DNA of 64,000 nt. It comes from Mycolicibacterium mengxianglii. Lineage in GTDB: Bacteria > Actinomycetota > Actinomycetes > Mycobacteriales > Mycobacteriaceae. The DNA lies in contig NZ_CP065373.1 in NCBI RefSeq assembly GCF_015710575.1, positions 5,766,001-5,830,000 on the forward strand. Direction: 5' to 3'. The translations under genes and the position numbers were made by a program. This document shows, piece by piece, positions 34,958-44,154 of the stretch. The notes under the pieces were generated by a model, which had not been told where the DNA came from, made no database searches, and worked only from the letters and a program-made list of their open reading frames with translations. The stretch's first letter is position 1, and every line of letters begins with the position of its first letter.

Positions 34958-35530
34958 TCACCATTGCCCGCAGTGCGGCCCGTCGGGGAATTCTTCGACG
35001 ATTGCGTCGTCGGGAATGAAGTCGTTGTCGCGCGGACTCTGGTACTCGCGGGACATCTCGTAGGCGATCTCGCGGACGATCTTGCCGTTGCTCATTTCGA
35101 AGAGGCGGACCAGACGCATGCTGATCCGGTCTCCCTTGGTGAAGCCCAGATTGGGCATTTCGTCGCCGACGACGGTCAGGTCCGCGATCTGATCGTCGAA
35201 GACGAACGTCTCGGTGGCATAACGGCGCAACGTCGTGGTCTTGTTGTAGTGAACCGTCCGGAAGATCGCCATGTAGGCTTCCCTGATCTCGGCGGGATCG
35301 GTGTACACCATTCCGCGAAACGGGGCCTCCCAGACGATATCTGGGCCGTAGAGGGCGATGGCCTTGTCCACCGTTTCGGGTGTCTCGTTGTGGAAATGAG
35401 CTTCAACCACTTTCAGGTTGTGCGCGATCAACTCATCGCTGGACATCTTCGACACGTCGACGTCGATCTCCACGTCGGCATCGGTCTCAAAATCCCCGTC
35501 CACCGAGCTTCGCTCAGACGTCTGAGTCAT
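34958..35530 (-). CDS. NTF2/SnoaL-like protein, copy 2
   Basis: 190 residues, nearly the same as the protein at 11709-12275 apart from the acidic N-terminal tail and scattered changes (e.g. DPAEIREAYMAIF against DPAEIKNAYMAIF). Promoter, box and SD (GAGGAGA) are also duplicated (35548-35608). The FAH and MFS genes are not duplicated; the GNAT gene follows instead. Orientation is inverted relative to copy 1. Confidence 0.82.
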   Translation of the reverse strand: MTQTSERSSVDGDFETDADVEIDVDVSKMSSDELIAHNLKVVEAHFHNETPETVDKAIALYGPDIVWEAPFRGMVYTDPAEIREAYMAIFRTVHYNKTTTLRRYATETFVFDDQIADLTVVGDEMPNLGFTKGDRISMRLVRLFEMSNGKIVREIAYEMSREYQSPRDNDFIPDDAIVEEFPDGPHCGQW

Positions 35531-35547
35531 CGAATTCTCCTCAAGCG

Positions 35548-35608
35548 AACAAACACCATGATGAATCTACGATTTGGATGCTACCCACGTCACCATGCGT
35601 TTTGTCAA
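35548..35608 (-). promoter_or_regulatory. Promoter with recurrent box (NTF2 copy 2)
   Basis: Minus strand: TTGACA (35608-35603), 17-base spacer, GGTAGC (35585-35580), 13 bases, then ATTCATCATGGTGTTTGTT (35566-35548). Same geometry as at 11632-11692. Confidence 0.7.
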
Positions 35609-35670
35609 CCCGCAGATCACCGCAAGCCCGCAGCATGGGCCGGCGCTCCCCTGGGTCGCGGACAACAGCT

Positions 35671-35733
35671 TTGGCGCCGGGCCACCGATTGGGAACCGAA
35701 CAAGAGTTGCGCGAACAGGCTGGTGTCTCGACC
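35671..35733 (+). pseudogene. GntR-family HTH remnant
   Basis: Twenty-one codons read LAPGHRLGTEQELREQAGVS T, against LKPGDRLGTKQELREQARCS in the GntR regulator at 9871-10650. Nothing else of that gene remains. It ends directly before the promoter of the aldehyde dehydrogenase. Confidence 0.65.
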
Positions 35734-35777
35734 TTGACAGGGATGCATTCGCGTAGAAACATAATGATGAATATGTT
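35734..35777 (+). promoter_or_regulatory. mmsA promoter with AACAT-N10-ATGTT element
   Basis: TTGACA (35734-35739), 17 bases, AAACAT (35757-35762). Overlapping the -10 is AACAT-AATGATGAAT-ATGTT (35758-35777), an inverted repeat. An element with the same spacing is found at 43044-43063, and the centre is shared with the box of the NTF2 promoters. Confidence 0.6.
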
Positions 35778-35869
35778 GATATGCCCGAGACCGCTCCTTT
35801 TGGGCACGTGAACGCGCAAGTGCTCGCCCTTAACCGACTCCAGCTGATCCCACGAAAAGAAGGCCGACA

Positions 35870-37372
35870 ATGACAAAAGAGCTGACACATTTCATCGGTG
35901 GAGAGCATGTCGCCGGCACATCTGGTCGTTTCAGCGATGTTTACGATCCCAGCACCGGTGTAGTGCAAGCACGGGTCCCCTTGGCGGATGAGCAGGAAGT
36001 CGCCGCCGCTGTGGCCAATGCAGCTGAGGCGCAAAAGGAATGGGCCCGCGTCAATCCCCAGCGCCGCGCCCGCGTATTGATGAAGTTCCTCTCGCTGATT
36101 CAGGGCGAGATGGACTCCCTGGCCGCAATGCTGTCGAGTGAACACGGCAAGACCATCCCGGACGCCAAAGGCGACATCCAGCGCGGACTGGAAGTCATCG
36201 AGTTCGCCGTGGGGATCCCGCACTTGCTCAAAGGTGAGTACACGGAAAGTGCCGGTACCGGCATCGATGTGTACTCGATGCGACAACCTCTTGGGGTCGT
36301 CGCAGGCATCACGCCGTTCAACTTCCCTGCAATGATCCCGTTGTGGAAAGCGGGACCGGCGTTGGCGTGCGGAAATGCGTTTGTACTCAAGCCTTCCGAG
36401 CGCAATCCCTCGGTACCCCTGCGGCTGGCGGAACTGTTCCTGGAGGCCGGACTACCTGCGGGGGTGTTCAACGTCGTCAACGGTGACAAGACGGCCGTCG
36501 ATGCCATCCTGCACAACGGGACCGTACAGGCTGTGGGATTCGTCGGCTCCACTCCTATCGCGCAATACATCTACGAAACCGCGACCGCACAGGGTAAACG
36601 TGCGCAGTGCTTCGGCGGCGCCAAGAACCACGCGATCGTGCTGCCCGACGCCGACCTGGACAACGTCGCCGACCAACTTGTCGGAGCCGCATACGGTTCG
36701 GCCGGCGAGCGGTGCATGGCCATCTCCGTCGCCGTACCGGTGGGGCAGGAAACCGCCGACCGACTCGTCGAGAAGCTCGTAGCTCGGGTCGATAAACTCA
36801 GCGTTGGACCCGCCGACGCCAAAGGCGTGGACTTCGGGCCACTGGTGAGTAAAGACGCCCTCGAGCGCGTCACCAACTACATCAAGACCGGTATCGACGA
36901 AGGCGCCGAACTGGTCGTCGACGGGCGCGACCTGGTGGTCGAGGGGGCAGAAGGCGGCTTCTTCACTGGCGCGACCCTTTTCGACCGCGTGACGCCAGAC
37001 ATGACGATCTACCGGGAAGAGATCTTCGGACCCGTACTGCAGATCGTTCGCGCTGATGACTATGAGGAAGCGCTGGCGCTACCCAACGACCACCAGTACG
37101 GCAACGGGGTGGCCATCTTCACCCGCGACGGGGACGCTGCGCGCGAATTCGCCAGCCGGGTGCAAGTCGGGATGGTGGGCATCAACGTGCCGATTCCAGT
37201 TCCGATCGCCTATCACACATTCGGTGGTTGGAAACGGTCTGGGTTCGGCGATCTCAACCAGCACGGGCCCGACTCCATCCGCTTCTACACGAAGACCAAA
37301 ACCGTGACCCAGCGGTGGCCATCAGGGCTCAAAGAGAGCACCAACCATTTTGTGATTCCCACAATGGACTAG
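35870..37372 (+). CDS. mmsA: CoA-acylating methylmalonate-semialdehyde dehydrogenase
   Basis: 500 residues. MmsA-type aldehyde dehydrogenase: ITPFNFPAMIPLWKAGPALA, VGFVGSTPIAQYIYE, catalytic Cys in GSAGERCMAISVAVPVG, EEIFGPVLQIVRADDYEEAL, and the subfamily C-terminus IPVPIAYHTFGGWKRSGFGD. It oxidises malonate/methylmalonate semialdehyde to acetyl- or propionyl-CoA with NAD and CoA. It would feed products of a side-chain or ring-cleavage route into central metabolism. SD GAAGG. Its 3' flank is copied at 20545. Confidence 0.93.
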   Translation: MTKELTHFIGGEHVAGTSGRFSDVYDPSTGVVQARVPLADEQEVAAAVANAAEAQKEWARVNPQRRARVLMKFLSLIQGEMDSLAAMLSSEHGKTIPDAKGDIQRGLEVIEFAVGIPHLLKGEYTESAGTGIDVYSMRQPLGVVAGITPFNFPAMIPLWKAGPALACGNAFVLKPSERNPSVPLRLAELFLEAGLPAGVFNVVNGDKTAVDAILHNGTVQAVGFVGSTPIAQYIYETATAQGKRAQCFGGAKNHAIVLPDADLDNVADQLVGAAYGSAGERCMAISVAVPVGQETADRLVEKLVARVDKLSVGPADAKGVDFGPLVSKDALERVTNYIKTGIDEGAELVVDGRDLVVEGAEGGFFTGATLFDRVTPDMTIYREEIFGPVLQIVRADDYEEALALPNDHQYGNGVAIFTRDGDAAREFASRVQVGMVGINVPIPVPIAYHTFGGWKRSGFGDLNQHGPDSIRFYTKTKTVTQRWPSGLKESTNHFVIPTMD

Positions 37373-37435
37373 ACATCGCCCACCCCCGGAGCCATCCAGT
37401 GAAAGAACACCGCGGAACGGGCGAACAGGAACTTC

Positions 37436-38056
37436 ATGATTGCGAACCGAGCTGACTATGCCTCCCTGTCACGGCTTTTCACCGCCGTGAGGGTCGATAA
37501 GCGCGGTGGTACTCGTACACTCGCCGGCCTCATGGCCCTGACCGTGACCATGATGATGACGGCCTGCACTTCAGACACGCCGGCAGTGCCGTCATCGTCC
37601 GCCCTGGACCGGATCCACTCTCAAGAGATCGCCTGGGAGGCCTGCGAGAGTTACGCCACCACCTCCATCGAGAGCGCCGTCTTCGCCCGGACGCCGACTA
37701 TGGAGTGCGGACGCCTGGAAGTCCCGCTGAATTACCAGGACCCGGGAGGCAAGGCAGCACGACTTGCCGTCGCACGAGTGCCCGCCCGCGGCGAGCCCAT
37801 CGGCTCGTTGGTACTGAACCCCGGCGGGCCCGGTGGTTCTGGGTTGTTGGCCACCGCAGCGACGGCGCTGTCGCTTCCGGATAGTCGGCTGACCGACAAT
37901 TTCGACCTTGTCGGTTTCGACCCGCGCGGCGTGGGCGGCTCGGACCCCGCCATCGACTGCTTCACCGATGGCGAAGCCGATCGTGGCGACATCCTGTTGA
38001 GCACGCACGGCAGCACTGTGCAATGGACACAACAGGACACGAAAGACATCCTCGAC
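37436..38056 (+). pseudogene. Alpha/beta-hydrolase lipoprotein, N-terminal copy only
   Basis: The first 205 or so codons match the gene at 20620-22227. Differences cluster in the first 120 bases; after that about 480 bases are identical by eye. The frame runs from the lipoprotein signal to DTKDILDS, then continues out of frame into the pirin fragment. Nucleophile and later catalytic residues are absent, so it cannot be active. Confidence 0.88.
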
Positions 38057-38325
38057 TCGAGACCGTCACCTACATCATCGATGGCACGTTCGAACACAGT
38101 GACTCCCACGGCGGCGGCGGAACGATTACCAATGGCGACACCCAATGGATGACCGTGGGCGGCGGAATCCTGCACGTCGAGAAACCGCCGGAACAACTGA
38201 GCATCTCCGGCGGGTTGTTCCACGGTGTCCAGCTGTGGGTGAACCTGGCGCGCACCCGCAAGTTCGTCACACCCCGGTATCAAGACATCCGCGCCAAACA
38301 AGCCCGCCTGCTGTCCGCACATCCA
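38057..38325 (+). pseudogene. Pirin internal fragment
   Basis: In one frame it reads ETVTYIIDGTFEHSDSHGGG to [14 protein letters not shown], equal to about residues 85-177 of the pirin at 30065 with scattered changes. Joined at 5' to the hydrolase fragment at a shared TCGA. Ends shortly before the oxidoreductase SD. Confidence 0.88.
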
Positions 38326-38347
38326 GAACCACGATGAGGAACACCGA

Positions 38348-39355
38348 ATGACTGATCCGATGAAGGCCGTTGTGCTCGCCCGTTTCGGAGGGGCCGATGC
38401 TTTCGAGCTGCGCGAGGTCTCCGTACCGCAAGTCGGACCCCGCCAGGTGCGGGTGCGCGTCCATGCGACCGCCGTCAACCCGCTCGACTATCAGATCCGT
38501 CGCGGAGACTACGCGGATCATGTGCCGCTCCCGGCGATCATCGGGCACGACATCTCCGGCGTGATCGAGGAAGTCGGATCCCACGTGACTGAGTTCCGCG
38601 CCGGCGATGCGGTGTACTACACGCCCCAGATCTTCGGCGGCCCCGGCTCCTACGCCGAGCAGCACGTCGCCGACGTCGACCTCGTCGGCCGGAAACCGGA
38701 GAACCTCAGTCACCTGGAGGCGGCGAGCCTGACTCTCGTCGGCGGAACGGTCTGGGAGGCCCTGGTGACGCGAGCTCAACTCACCGTGGGAGAGACGATC
38801 CTCATCCATGCAGGCGCGGGCGGTGTCGGCACGATCGCAATCCAGGTCGCGAAGGCGATCGGCGCACGAGTGATCACCACCGCGAAAGCCGGCGACCATG
38901 AGTTCGTGCGCTCTCTCGGAGCGGATGCGGCGATCGACTTCACTTCGACGGACTACGTCGATGCCGTGGCCGAGATGACCGCAGGCTTGGGGGTCGATGT
39001 CGTCTTCGACACGATCGGTGGCGACACGCTCACCCGAAGCCCGCTGACGCTCGCCGACTTCGGACGCGTCGTCAGCATCGTCGACATCGCCCAGCCGCAG
39101 AACCTCATCGAGGCGTGGGGCAAAAACGCCGCCTATCACTTCGTTTTCACGCAACAGAACCAAGGAAAGCTGGACGCGCTCACCACGCTGGTCGAGCGCG
39201 GTCTCGTGAAGCCGGTCATCGGCGCGACTCTTCCGCTCGCTCGGATGGGCGAGGCTCATGAACTCCTGGAGAACAGGCGGTCGTATGCACTCCGCGGCAA
39301 GGTCGCGATCGATGTTGCGGGCGAAACTGTTGCGCTTCCCGCTCGCATCTCGTAG
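38348..39355 (+). CDS. Zinc-type NADPH:quinone oxidoreductase family protein
   Basis: 335 residues. MDR superfamily without structural zinc: [53 protein letters not shown], nucleotide loop [20 protein letters not shown] and [20 protein letters not shown]. Acts on quinones or enones with NADPH. SD GATGAGGAA. Upstream lie only fragments, so its present promoter may come from the mosaic joint. Confidence 0.9.
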   Translation: MTDPMKAVVLARFGGADAFELREVSVPQVGPRQVRVRVHATAVNPLDYQIRRGDYADHVPLPAIIGHDISGVIEEVGSHVTEFRAGDAVYYTPQIFGGPGSYAEQHVADVDLVGRKPENLSHLEAASLTLVGGTVWEALVTRAQLTVGETILIHAGAGGVGTIAIQVAKAIGARVITTAKAGDHEFVRSLGADAAIDFTSTDYVDAVAEMTAGLGVDVVFDTIGGDTLTRSPLTLADFGRVVSIVDIAQPQNLIEAWGKNAAYHFVFTQQNQGKLDALTTLVERGLVKPVIGATLPLARMGEAHELLENRRSYALRGKVAIDVAGETVALPARIS

Positions 39356-39424
39356 CGGAACGCTAACTTCGCGGCAGCTCGTCGTATTGTCCTGACCGAC
39401 GCGCGAGTAGTCCACCGATCGCGG

Positions 39425-40435
39425 CTAAGAGATCGAATGTCGCCTCGCGAAATCCCAGGCGAGAGCAGTGGCGTCGGGTCCGGCATGATCGACGAACACG
39501 TCCACTCCCTGAAGGACCTGGCCAGGCATGGCCCATTCCCTCGACGAGATACGACTCGATGAACGAGAGGCCGCCGGCAGCGGTGCGAGTGGTTCGCGAA
39601 TATGCGCGCGCGCCCGACTTTGACGGCACCATGTGAGTTTCTTCGGTCATGCGCAGGCTGCCGTTGAGCATCCCGTCGTCGACCAGATCGTTCACCGCAG
39701 TCCAGTGCGCGACTAGACGAGTTGCGACCGAGGGTGGAACCACCTCGTCGTCGTCCCCTGAATTACGAGCATCGGCACATGTCTGGCGCGCTCCCCCATC
39801 TGGGCCCACGCCTGACGCGCGGTGTACTCCGGCGATGTAGCGCCCGGATCCTCCGGATGCACTTGATTGAGACCGTATTCGCCGCCCGCGACCGAAGTGA
39901 CGGTCGCGAACACGTCGGGGTAGGTAACAGCGAGTATCACGGCTGTGCCCGCCCCCGAAGAGGCACCCACAACATGGATCCTGCGCGGGTCGCCTCCGTA
40001 GTCGTCGATGACTTGTCGGACCACACCGACGAGCAGGGCCGGTTCTCCACTGCCGCGGTGCTGTTCACGCGGGTCTGTCGAGTCCCAGCAGTTAACTGCG
40101 TCGCGGAACAGTCGTTGTGTCGGATAGACAACGATGAAGCCTTCGCGGTCAGCCAATCTGTTGAATTGCGTCGTGGCCTTCATCGAGTTCCACCCGAATC
40201 CAGTCATACCGCAGCCGTGTATCGCCACGATCACCGGAAGCTTGGTGGTCCCGTCGTGGTGCGGCGGAAGATGAACCTGGTAGCGCTGGTGATTACCGTT
40301 GCTGTTGAACACCTGATTGCGATCACCTGCGTGCATCGCCCATGGCATGCCGAATTGAAATGTGGCCGTTGTGGCCGACATCGTCATGGCTAGAGCCATC
40401 ACAATGACCAAGGTAATTCGCCAGCCCTGACGCAT
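39425..40435 (-). pseudogene. PHB-depolymerase-family esterase with two frameshifts
   Basis: From 40435 the frame has a signal peptide (LVIVMALAMTMSATTA), PVIVAIHGCGMTGFGWNSMK, YPTQRLFRDAVNCWD and nucleophile VVGASSGAGTAVILA. Near 39745 one base is missing in the ACGACGACG run; the protein then continues in the next frame (DEVVPPSVATRLVAHWTAVN to VEGMGHAWPG). A second shift near 39515-39525 restores the ending VFVDHAGPDATALAWDFARR with stop TAG at 39425-39427. Originally an exported polyester/feruloyl-type esterase. Confidence 0.82.
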
Positions 40436-40625
40436 CTTGAGTGGCGCGATGCAAGCTCCCGCGGCGCGGGACTGCTTCTGGTCGTGAGTACAGCGCGAGG
40501 CTCTAGATATGACTTGGTCCTATCGGTTCGCCCGGAGGTTCGCGATTGAACACGACGTGCTCAAAGACTTCGCGATTGCCCGGGACGCAGACGGCGCGGA
40601 CGAGCTGTTCACCGAACACATCGAG

Positions 40626-41828
40626 TCATCCCGCCTGCTCGGTGGATTCGGTTCCGGCGTAGGGATAGTGGAGTTCACCGGAGGTGCTGTTCGGCGGTGA
40701 TACCACGACCTGCCTGGATCCGTCGCGGAACTGGGCGGCATCGTGGCCAGATACGCCTCGGAACTGGACCTGCAGCACCCGGGGGTGCGCCCACTCCCCG
40801 TTGGCCCCGAATTGGACATCGCCCATCACGGTGCGAAAAGTCGCGTGTCGGGCGTACTCGGAGAGACGGGCGTCATCGACACCGCCGGTTGCTTCGATGG
40901 CTTGGGCAACCACCTGCAGCTGTGCGTAAGCCAGTGGCGCCGTGTAATGCCCCAGGGGATCGACGCCGGCCTCAGCCGCCCGGCTCTGGTAGGTGGTGAG
41001 GAGCTGCTGGACCCCGGGGAACGTCATGGTCGGGACGGGTATCCAGTATTCGTAGGTCACGAAGCCATTGAGCAATGGTCCGAGACTGGTTTTCACCGTG
41101 GCGTTCTGCGGACCGATCATGGCGCCGCCCACCAACTTCGGACGGAATCGATGTGCACTGATCGTGCGCACGAGGCCAATCGAGTCGTTGAGATAGGAGC
41201 ACAGAAACAACACATCGCACCCGCTGTCTGCAACGGCATCGATGACAGGCACGAAATCCTCGGTGGTCAGCGGATAGGTGTCCTCGTAGACGATCTCGAT
41301 GCCGTACTTCTGCGCGTTGTCCTTCGCTCCGAGAATCGGGTTGCGTGAGAATTCAGCATCCGCGGAGAGCAGTGCCGCAGTTGTCGGCCGCGGTTGTTGC
41401 TCGGCTGCGAGCGCAAAAAATCCTTCTGTCAGTGCGGCATTGGGATCGGGTCCGGTGGGAATCATCGCGAAGTAGTTCGGGTAGCCGCGCGCGTTGTTGA
41501 CGCCCAGGCCCATCAACCCGACGAAGAACAGCTGCCACTGCTCGATCAACGGCATCGCCGCACGTAGCGTGTTGGTGCCGTACCCGCCAATGACGAGATC
41601 GACGTTGTCTTCCGCGAGGAGCCGCTGGTAGAGACCGGGAACCCGGGACGCGTCGGCGTGATCGTCGTAGCAGAGCAGCTCCACCCGCCGTCCCAGTAGT
41701 CCACCGCGGCTGTTGATGTCCTCACACCAGATGTCGTGGGCAAGTCGTGCCGACGCGGTGTTGTCTGCCACCGGGCCGGTCAACGACATGCAGTACCCGA
41801 TGCGGATAGGTGCCGATGCTGAGGTCAC
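40626..41828 (-). CDS. Type I periplasmic-binding-fold protein without signal peptide
   Basis: 400 residues from a GTG at 41828, which lies one base after the isochorismatase stop. RIGYCMSLTGPVADNTASAR, RLLAEDNVDLVIGGYGTNTL and VYEDTYPLTTEDFVPVIDAV are typical of branched-chain amino acid/amide-binding proteins of ABC uptake systems. No signal peptide or lipobox was seen and no permease genes are nearby, so it may act in the cytosol as a ligand sensor in the manner of AmiC. That role is inference. Confidence 0.82.
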   Translation of the reverse strand: MTSASAPIRIGYCMSLTGPVADNTASARLAHDIWCEDINSRGGLLGRRVELLCYDDHADASRVPGLYQRLLAEDNVDLVIGGYGTNTLRAAMPLIEQWQLFFVGLMGLGVNNARGYPNYFAMIPTGPDPNAALTEGFFALAAEQQPRPTTAALLSADAEFSRNPILGAKDNAQKYGIEIVYEDTYPLTTEDFVPVIDAVADSGCDVLFLCSYLNDSIGLVRTISAHRFRPKLVGGAMIGPQNATVKTSLGPLLNGFVTYEYWIPVPTMTFPGVQQLLTTYQSRAAEAGVDPLGHYTAPLAYAQLQVVAQAIEATGGVDDARLSEYARHATFRTVMGDVQFGANGEWAHPRVLQVQFRGVSGHDAAQFRDGSRQVVVSPPNSTSGELHYPYAGTESTEQAG

Positions 41829-41829
41829 G

Positions 41830-42477
41830 CTAGACCGCCGCGGCGGACCGGGCGTTGAGAAGCTGCATTTCCCAAGAGAACGCGATTCCGCTGCCACCGG
41901 CGTGCTCCACGATGACGTCGGTGAACGCCGCCGCGGTCTCTTCGCGCGCCCAGTCACGCTGCCACTCGGACAACACCGCCAACCAGGTGATCGGTACCGC
42001 GCCCGCGGCGACCATGCGCCGCACCGCCATGTCGTGGGCTTCGGCCGATACGCCGCCGGAGGCGTCGGTGACGATGAAGACGTCGTATCCCTCAGCGAGA
42101 GCCTGGATCGTCGGCATCGCCAAGCAGACCTCGGTCCACAGCGCCGCGAGGATGAGCTGCTTGCGACCCGACGCCTTCACCACGTCGACGACCTTCTCGT
42201 CCTCCCAGGTGTTGATGAACGTCCGGTCGATCGGCTTCTGATCGGGAAAGACGTCCTGCAGCGCCTTGATCAGGTATCCGCCGCGTTCTTCGAGCACCGT
42301 GGTCAGAATCGTCGGCACATCAAAGGCTTTCGCTCCTTTCGCCAGACCCACGACGTTGTTGGCGACCAGCGTCGGCTCATGGCTGTTGAGGTTGGCAAAC
42401 TGGAACGGCTGGTGGTCGATGAGCACGACAATGCTGTCCTGCGGGCGCAGCAGTGCATCGAGACCGGTCTTGGGCAT
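41830..42477 (-). CDS. Isochorismatase-family cysteine hydrolase
   Basis: 215 residues from the ATG at 42477 (SD AGGAG). Catalytic Asp in VVLIDHQPFQFANLNSHEPT, Lys region NTWEDEKVVDVVKASGRKQL, Cys in AALWTEVCLAMPTI, and the YcaC-type C-terminus WQRDWAREET. Likely an amide or related C-N hydrolase. About 200 bases of leader separate it from its promoter. The 5' end (SD plus 12 codons) is the ancestor or sister of the 31-codon ORFs at 20377 and 29950. Confidence 0.92.
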   Translation of the reverse strand: MPKTGLDALLRPQDSIVVLIDHQPFQFANLNSHEPTLVANNVVGLAKGAKAFDVPTILTTVLEERGGYLIKALQDVFPDQKPIDRTFINTWEDEKVVDVVKASGRKQLILAALWTEVCLAMPTIQALAEGYDVFIVTDASGGVSAEAHDMAVRRMVAAGAVPITWLAVLSEWQRDWAREETAAAFTDVIVEHAGGSGIAFSWEMQLLNARSAAAV

Positions 42478-42651
42478 CGGAGATTCTCCTGTAGTCAAAT
42501 GCCGCACGAAGCGCTGGCGGGCCGGGCATTGCATGAATGGATGTGGGTCGACTTTCCGGGGCGGTCTCGATCTCCGATTCCCCGCTCCAGTCGACAAACG
42601 GCAATGAGGAATCCTCCAATATCCGTCTCGGGACGAGTCATCGAACTTCTC

Positions 42652-42711
42652 ACATAACACCATAATGAATGCGATGTTTAAGGTTATCCATGTCTGGGCG
42701 CGGTTTGTCAA
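42652..42711 (-). promoter_or_regulatory. Isochorismatase promoter with recurrent box
   Basis: Minus strand TTGACA (42711-42706), 17-base spacer, GATAAC (42688-42683), 12 bases, then ATTCATTATGGTGTTATGT (42670-42652). Third member of the box family. Confidence 0.7.
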
Positions 42712-42964
42712 CCCTGTCGATCACGACAGTCGACGCACGGTCCGCGCTCCAGCGGCCAATGCTGGCGTGCCGGCATGCGGTGTTGAATGAGCTCCGGGGG
42801 CCCACCTGGAGATTTTCAACTGCGTTGTCTCCTAACTTGTTCAGACCCTCCTGGGGTCGACGCTCCAGGATGTGGGGATGGCTGGCACCGCGACGCGGAC
42901 CGTGCGCTCGACGTATTTCACCGCCATTGAGGCCGCGCTCATCGGCACTTGAAGAGGCGTTGCA

Positions 42965-42989
42965 AGACGCCCGCACTGGGCGGGCGTCT
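42965..42989. terminator. Strong hairpin, possible terminator
   Basis: AGACGCCCGC pairs perfectly with GCGGGCGTCT around a 5-base loop. No T-run follows. It could terminate a lost gene or act as a regulatory structure. Confidence 0.4.
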
Positions 42990-43019
42990 ACGATCTTGAC
43001 GGGCCGGGAGTGCAACTGC

Positions 43020-43063
43020 TTGACAGCGCAGCAATATCGTAGAAACATCATAATGATTATGTT
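43020..43063 (+). promoter_or_regulatory. Orphan promoter with AACAT-N10-ATGTT element
   Basis: TTGACA (43020-43025), 17 bases, AAACAT (43043-43048), overlapped by AACAT-CATAATGATT-ATGTT (43044-43063), whose centre CATAATGATTATG is itself palindromic. Same layout as the mmsA promoter at 35734. No gene follows within 390 bases. Confidence 0.6.
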
Positions 43064-43455
43064 GTTCACCAATTTGCCCAGACGGTCGAACCTCGGCTTT
43101 GTCGTTCAGTGGCTCAGAAGGAAGCAAACACGAGCAACACCCGTGACTCAGGCAGTTGCCTCACGTTACGGGACCTGCCGGGATGAACTGGGGAGCAACG
43201 CCTCCCACCAGAAAGCTGACCAATGACGCCGCCAGTCGAATATGGCAATGATGCAAAGGAATTCGTGTTTCCCGCCGCTCGTCCCTACCGAAACGGGCCT
43301 GCGTCATCCACGGCACGGACGCGGCACCCAGGGGGAGTTGTTCGTGCCCGTATCGGTCAAACTCCGCTGAGCGAGATCGGGTAAGGGAATGCACTGAGAT
43401 AGGCACTGCGCCGACCGAAGTTTCACTACGAAGAGAACGAGTAAAGGATTGAAAA

Positions 43456-43704
43456 ATGGCATCAGACCGCCTGGTTCGCCGCATCATGGCAGCGGTGGGC
43501 GGTGGCGCCGTCATTGCGATGATCGGCTTCACCGCGTCGTGTAGCAGTGACAGCGACACCCCCGAAGAGTCGACCACCACCACCACGACACCGCCGCCGC
43601 TGACCCCGACCGAGAAGGCGGTCGACCCCGACGGCATCTTCACGCCCCCGGTCAAGGCGCCACAGCCGACCGTCAACCAGGACCGCGACGACTACGGTCA
43701 GTGA
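43456..43704 (+). CDS. Small secreted lipoprotein-like protein
   Basis: 82 residues. A signal peptide with a twin-arginine-like start (RLVRRIMAAVGGG) ends in a lipobox-type FTASC. The mature part is Thr/Pro-rich (TTTTTTPPPLTPTEKAVDPD) and disordered, ending DRDDYGQ. Similar small envelope proteins are common in mycobacteria, function unknown. Followed directly by a terminator hairpin. Confidence 0.7.
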   Translation: MASDRLVRRIMAAVGGGAVIAMIGFTASCSSDSDTPEESTTTTTTPPPLTPTEKAVDPDGIFTPPVKAPQPTVNQDRDDYGQ

Positions 43705-43708
43705 CCAA

Positions 43709-43737
43709 GGCGTGCCCGGACACTGTTCGGGCACGCC
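43709..43737 (+). terminator. Rho-independent-type hairpin
   Basis: GGCGTGCCCG (43709-43718) and CGGGCACGCC (43728-43737) form a perfect 10-bp stem with a 9-base loop five bases after the stop of the lipoprotein gene. Confidence 0.75.
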
Positions 43738-44154
43738 CTCAGTTCCTGCCGAGGCTATGAGAACGGCGATCGTTCGCTCGTTGACCGCACTGCTTTGTTG
43801 TCGGAGCGGGGCTTCTTGGTGTTGATCTGTCCGTCGGTGAGCGCCGTCCCGGTGAGAAGCTCATCGGGGCGTGAAATTTTGACGGTAGAACCAAGGATGC
43901 CGCGTCCCTCACCGCAGAGGGCGCGAGTCTCGCCGAATCGCCCCGCACGCCGGTGACCGGACAACGGGCCGGCCCGGTCAGCTGTTTCATGGTCGCAGGA
44001 CCAAGGGTCGCGTCTGCCCCGACCACCAAACCGTCTAGCCACCCTAGCGTGCCCCACCTCTCGCAGTCGGCGGGCGAGTGTCACTCGCAACAGAGGAACC
44101 CGCCTCCGGCGAGGCTTCACGATTATCACCGCTCTCATCGTTAACATCGGGCCC
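43738..44154. other. Intergenic stretch, nothing supported
   Basis: About 400 bases. Minus-strand frames (43739-44029, 43755-44147) are open but show no family motif and overlap each other in different frames; I do not call them genes. Confidence 0.45.

Larger units (their letters stand above)
42712..43455. other. Gene-free boundary segment of the mosaic region
   Basis: About 740 bases without a credible gene. It holds the hairpin at 42965-42989, the orphan promoter at 43020-43063, and short open frames (e.g. from 43223) with no recognisable motif. Confidence 0.5.

Noticed and set aside
34725..34964. 79-codon minus-strand ORF after NTF2 copy 2
   Set aside because: No recognisable domain, weak start context and possible remnant status; not enough support.
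43739..44147. Minus-strand genes of 96 and 130 codons
   Set aside because: They overlap in different frames, show no motif and have no SD; likely chance open frames in GC-rich DNA.
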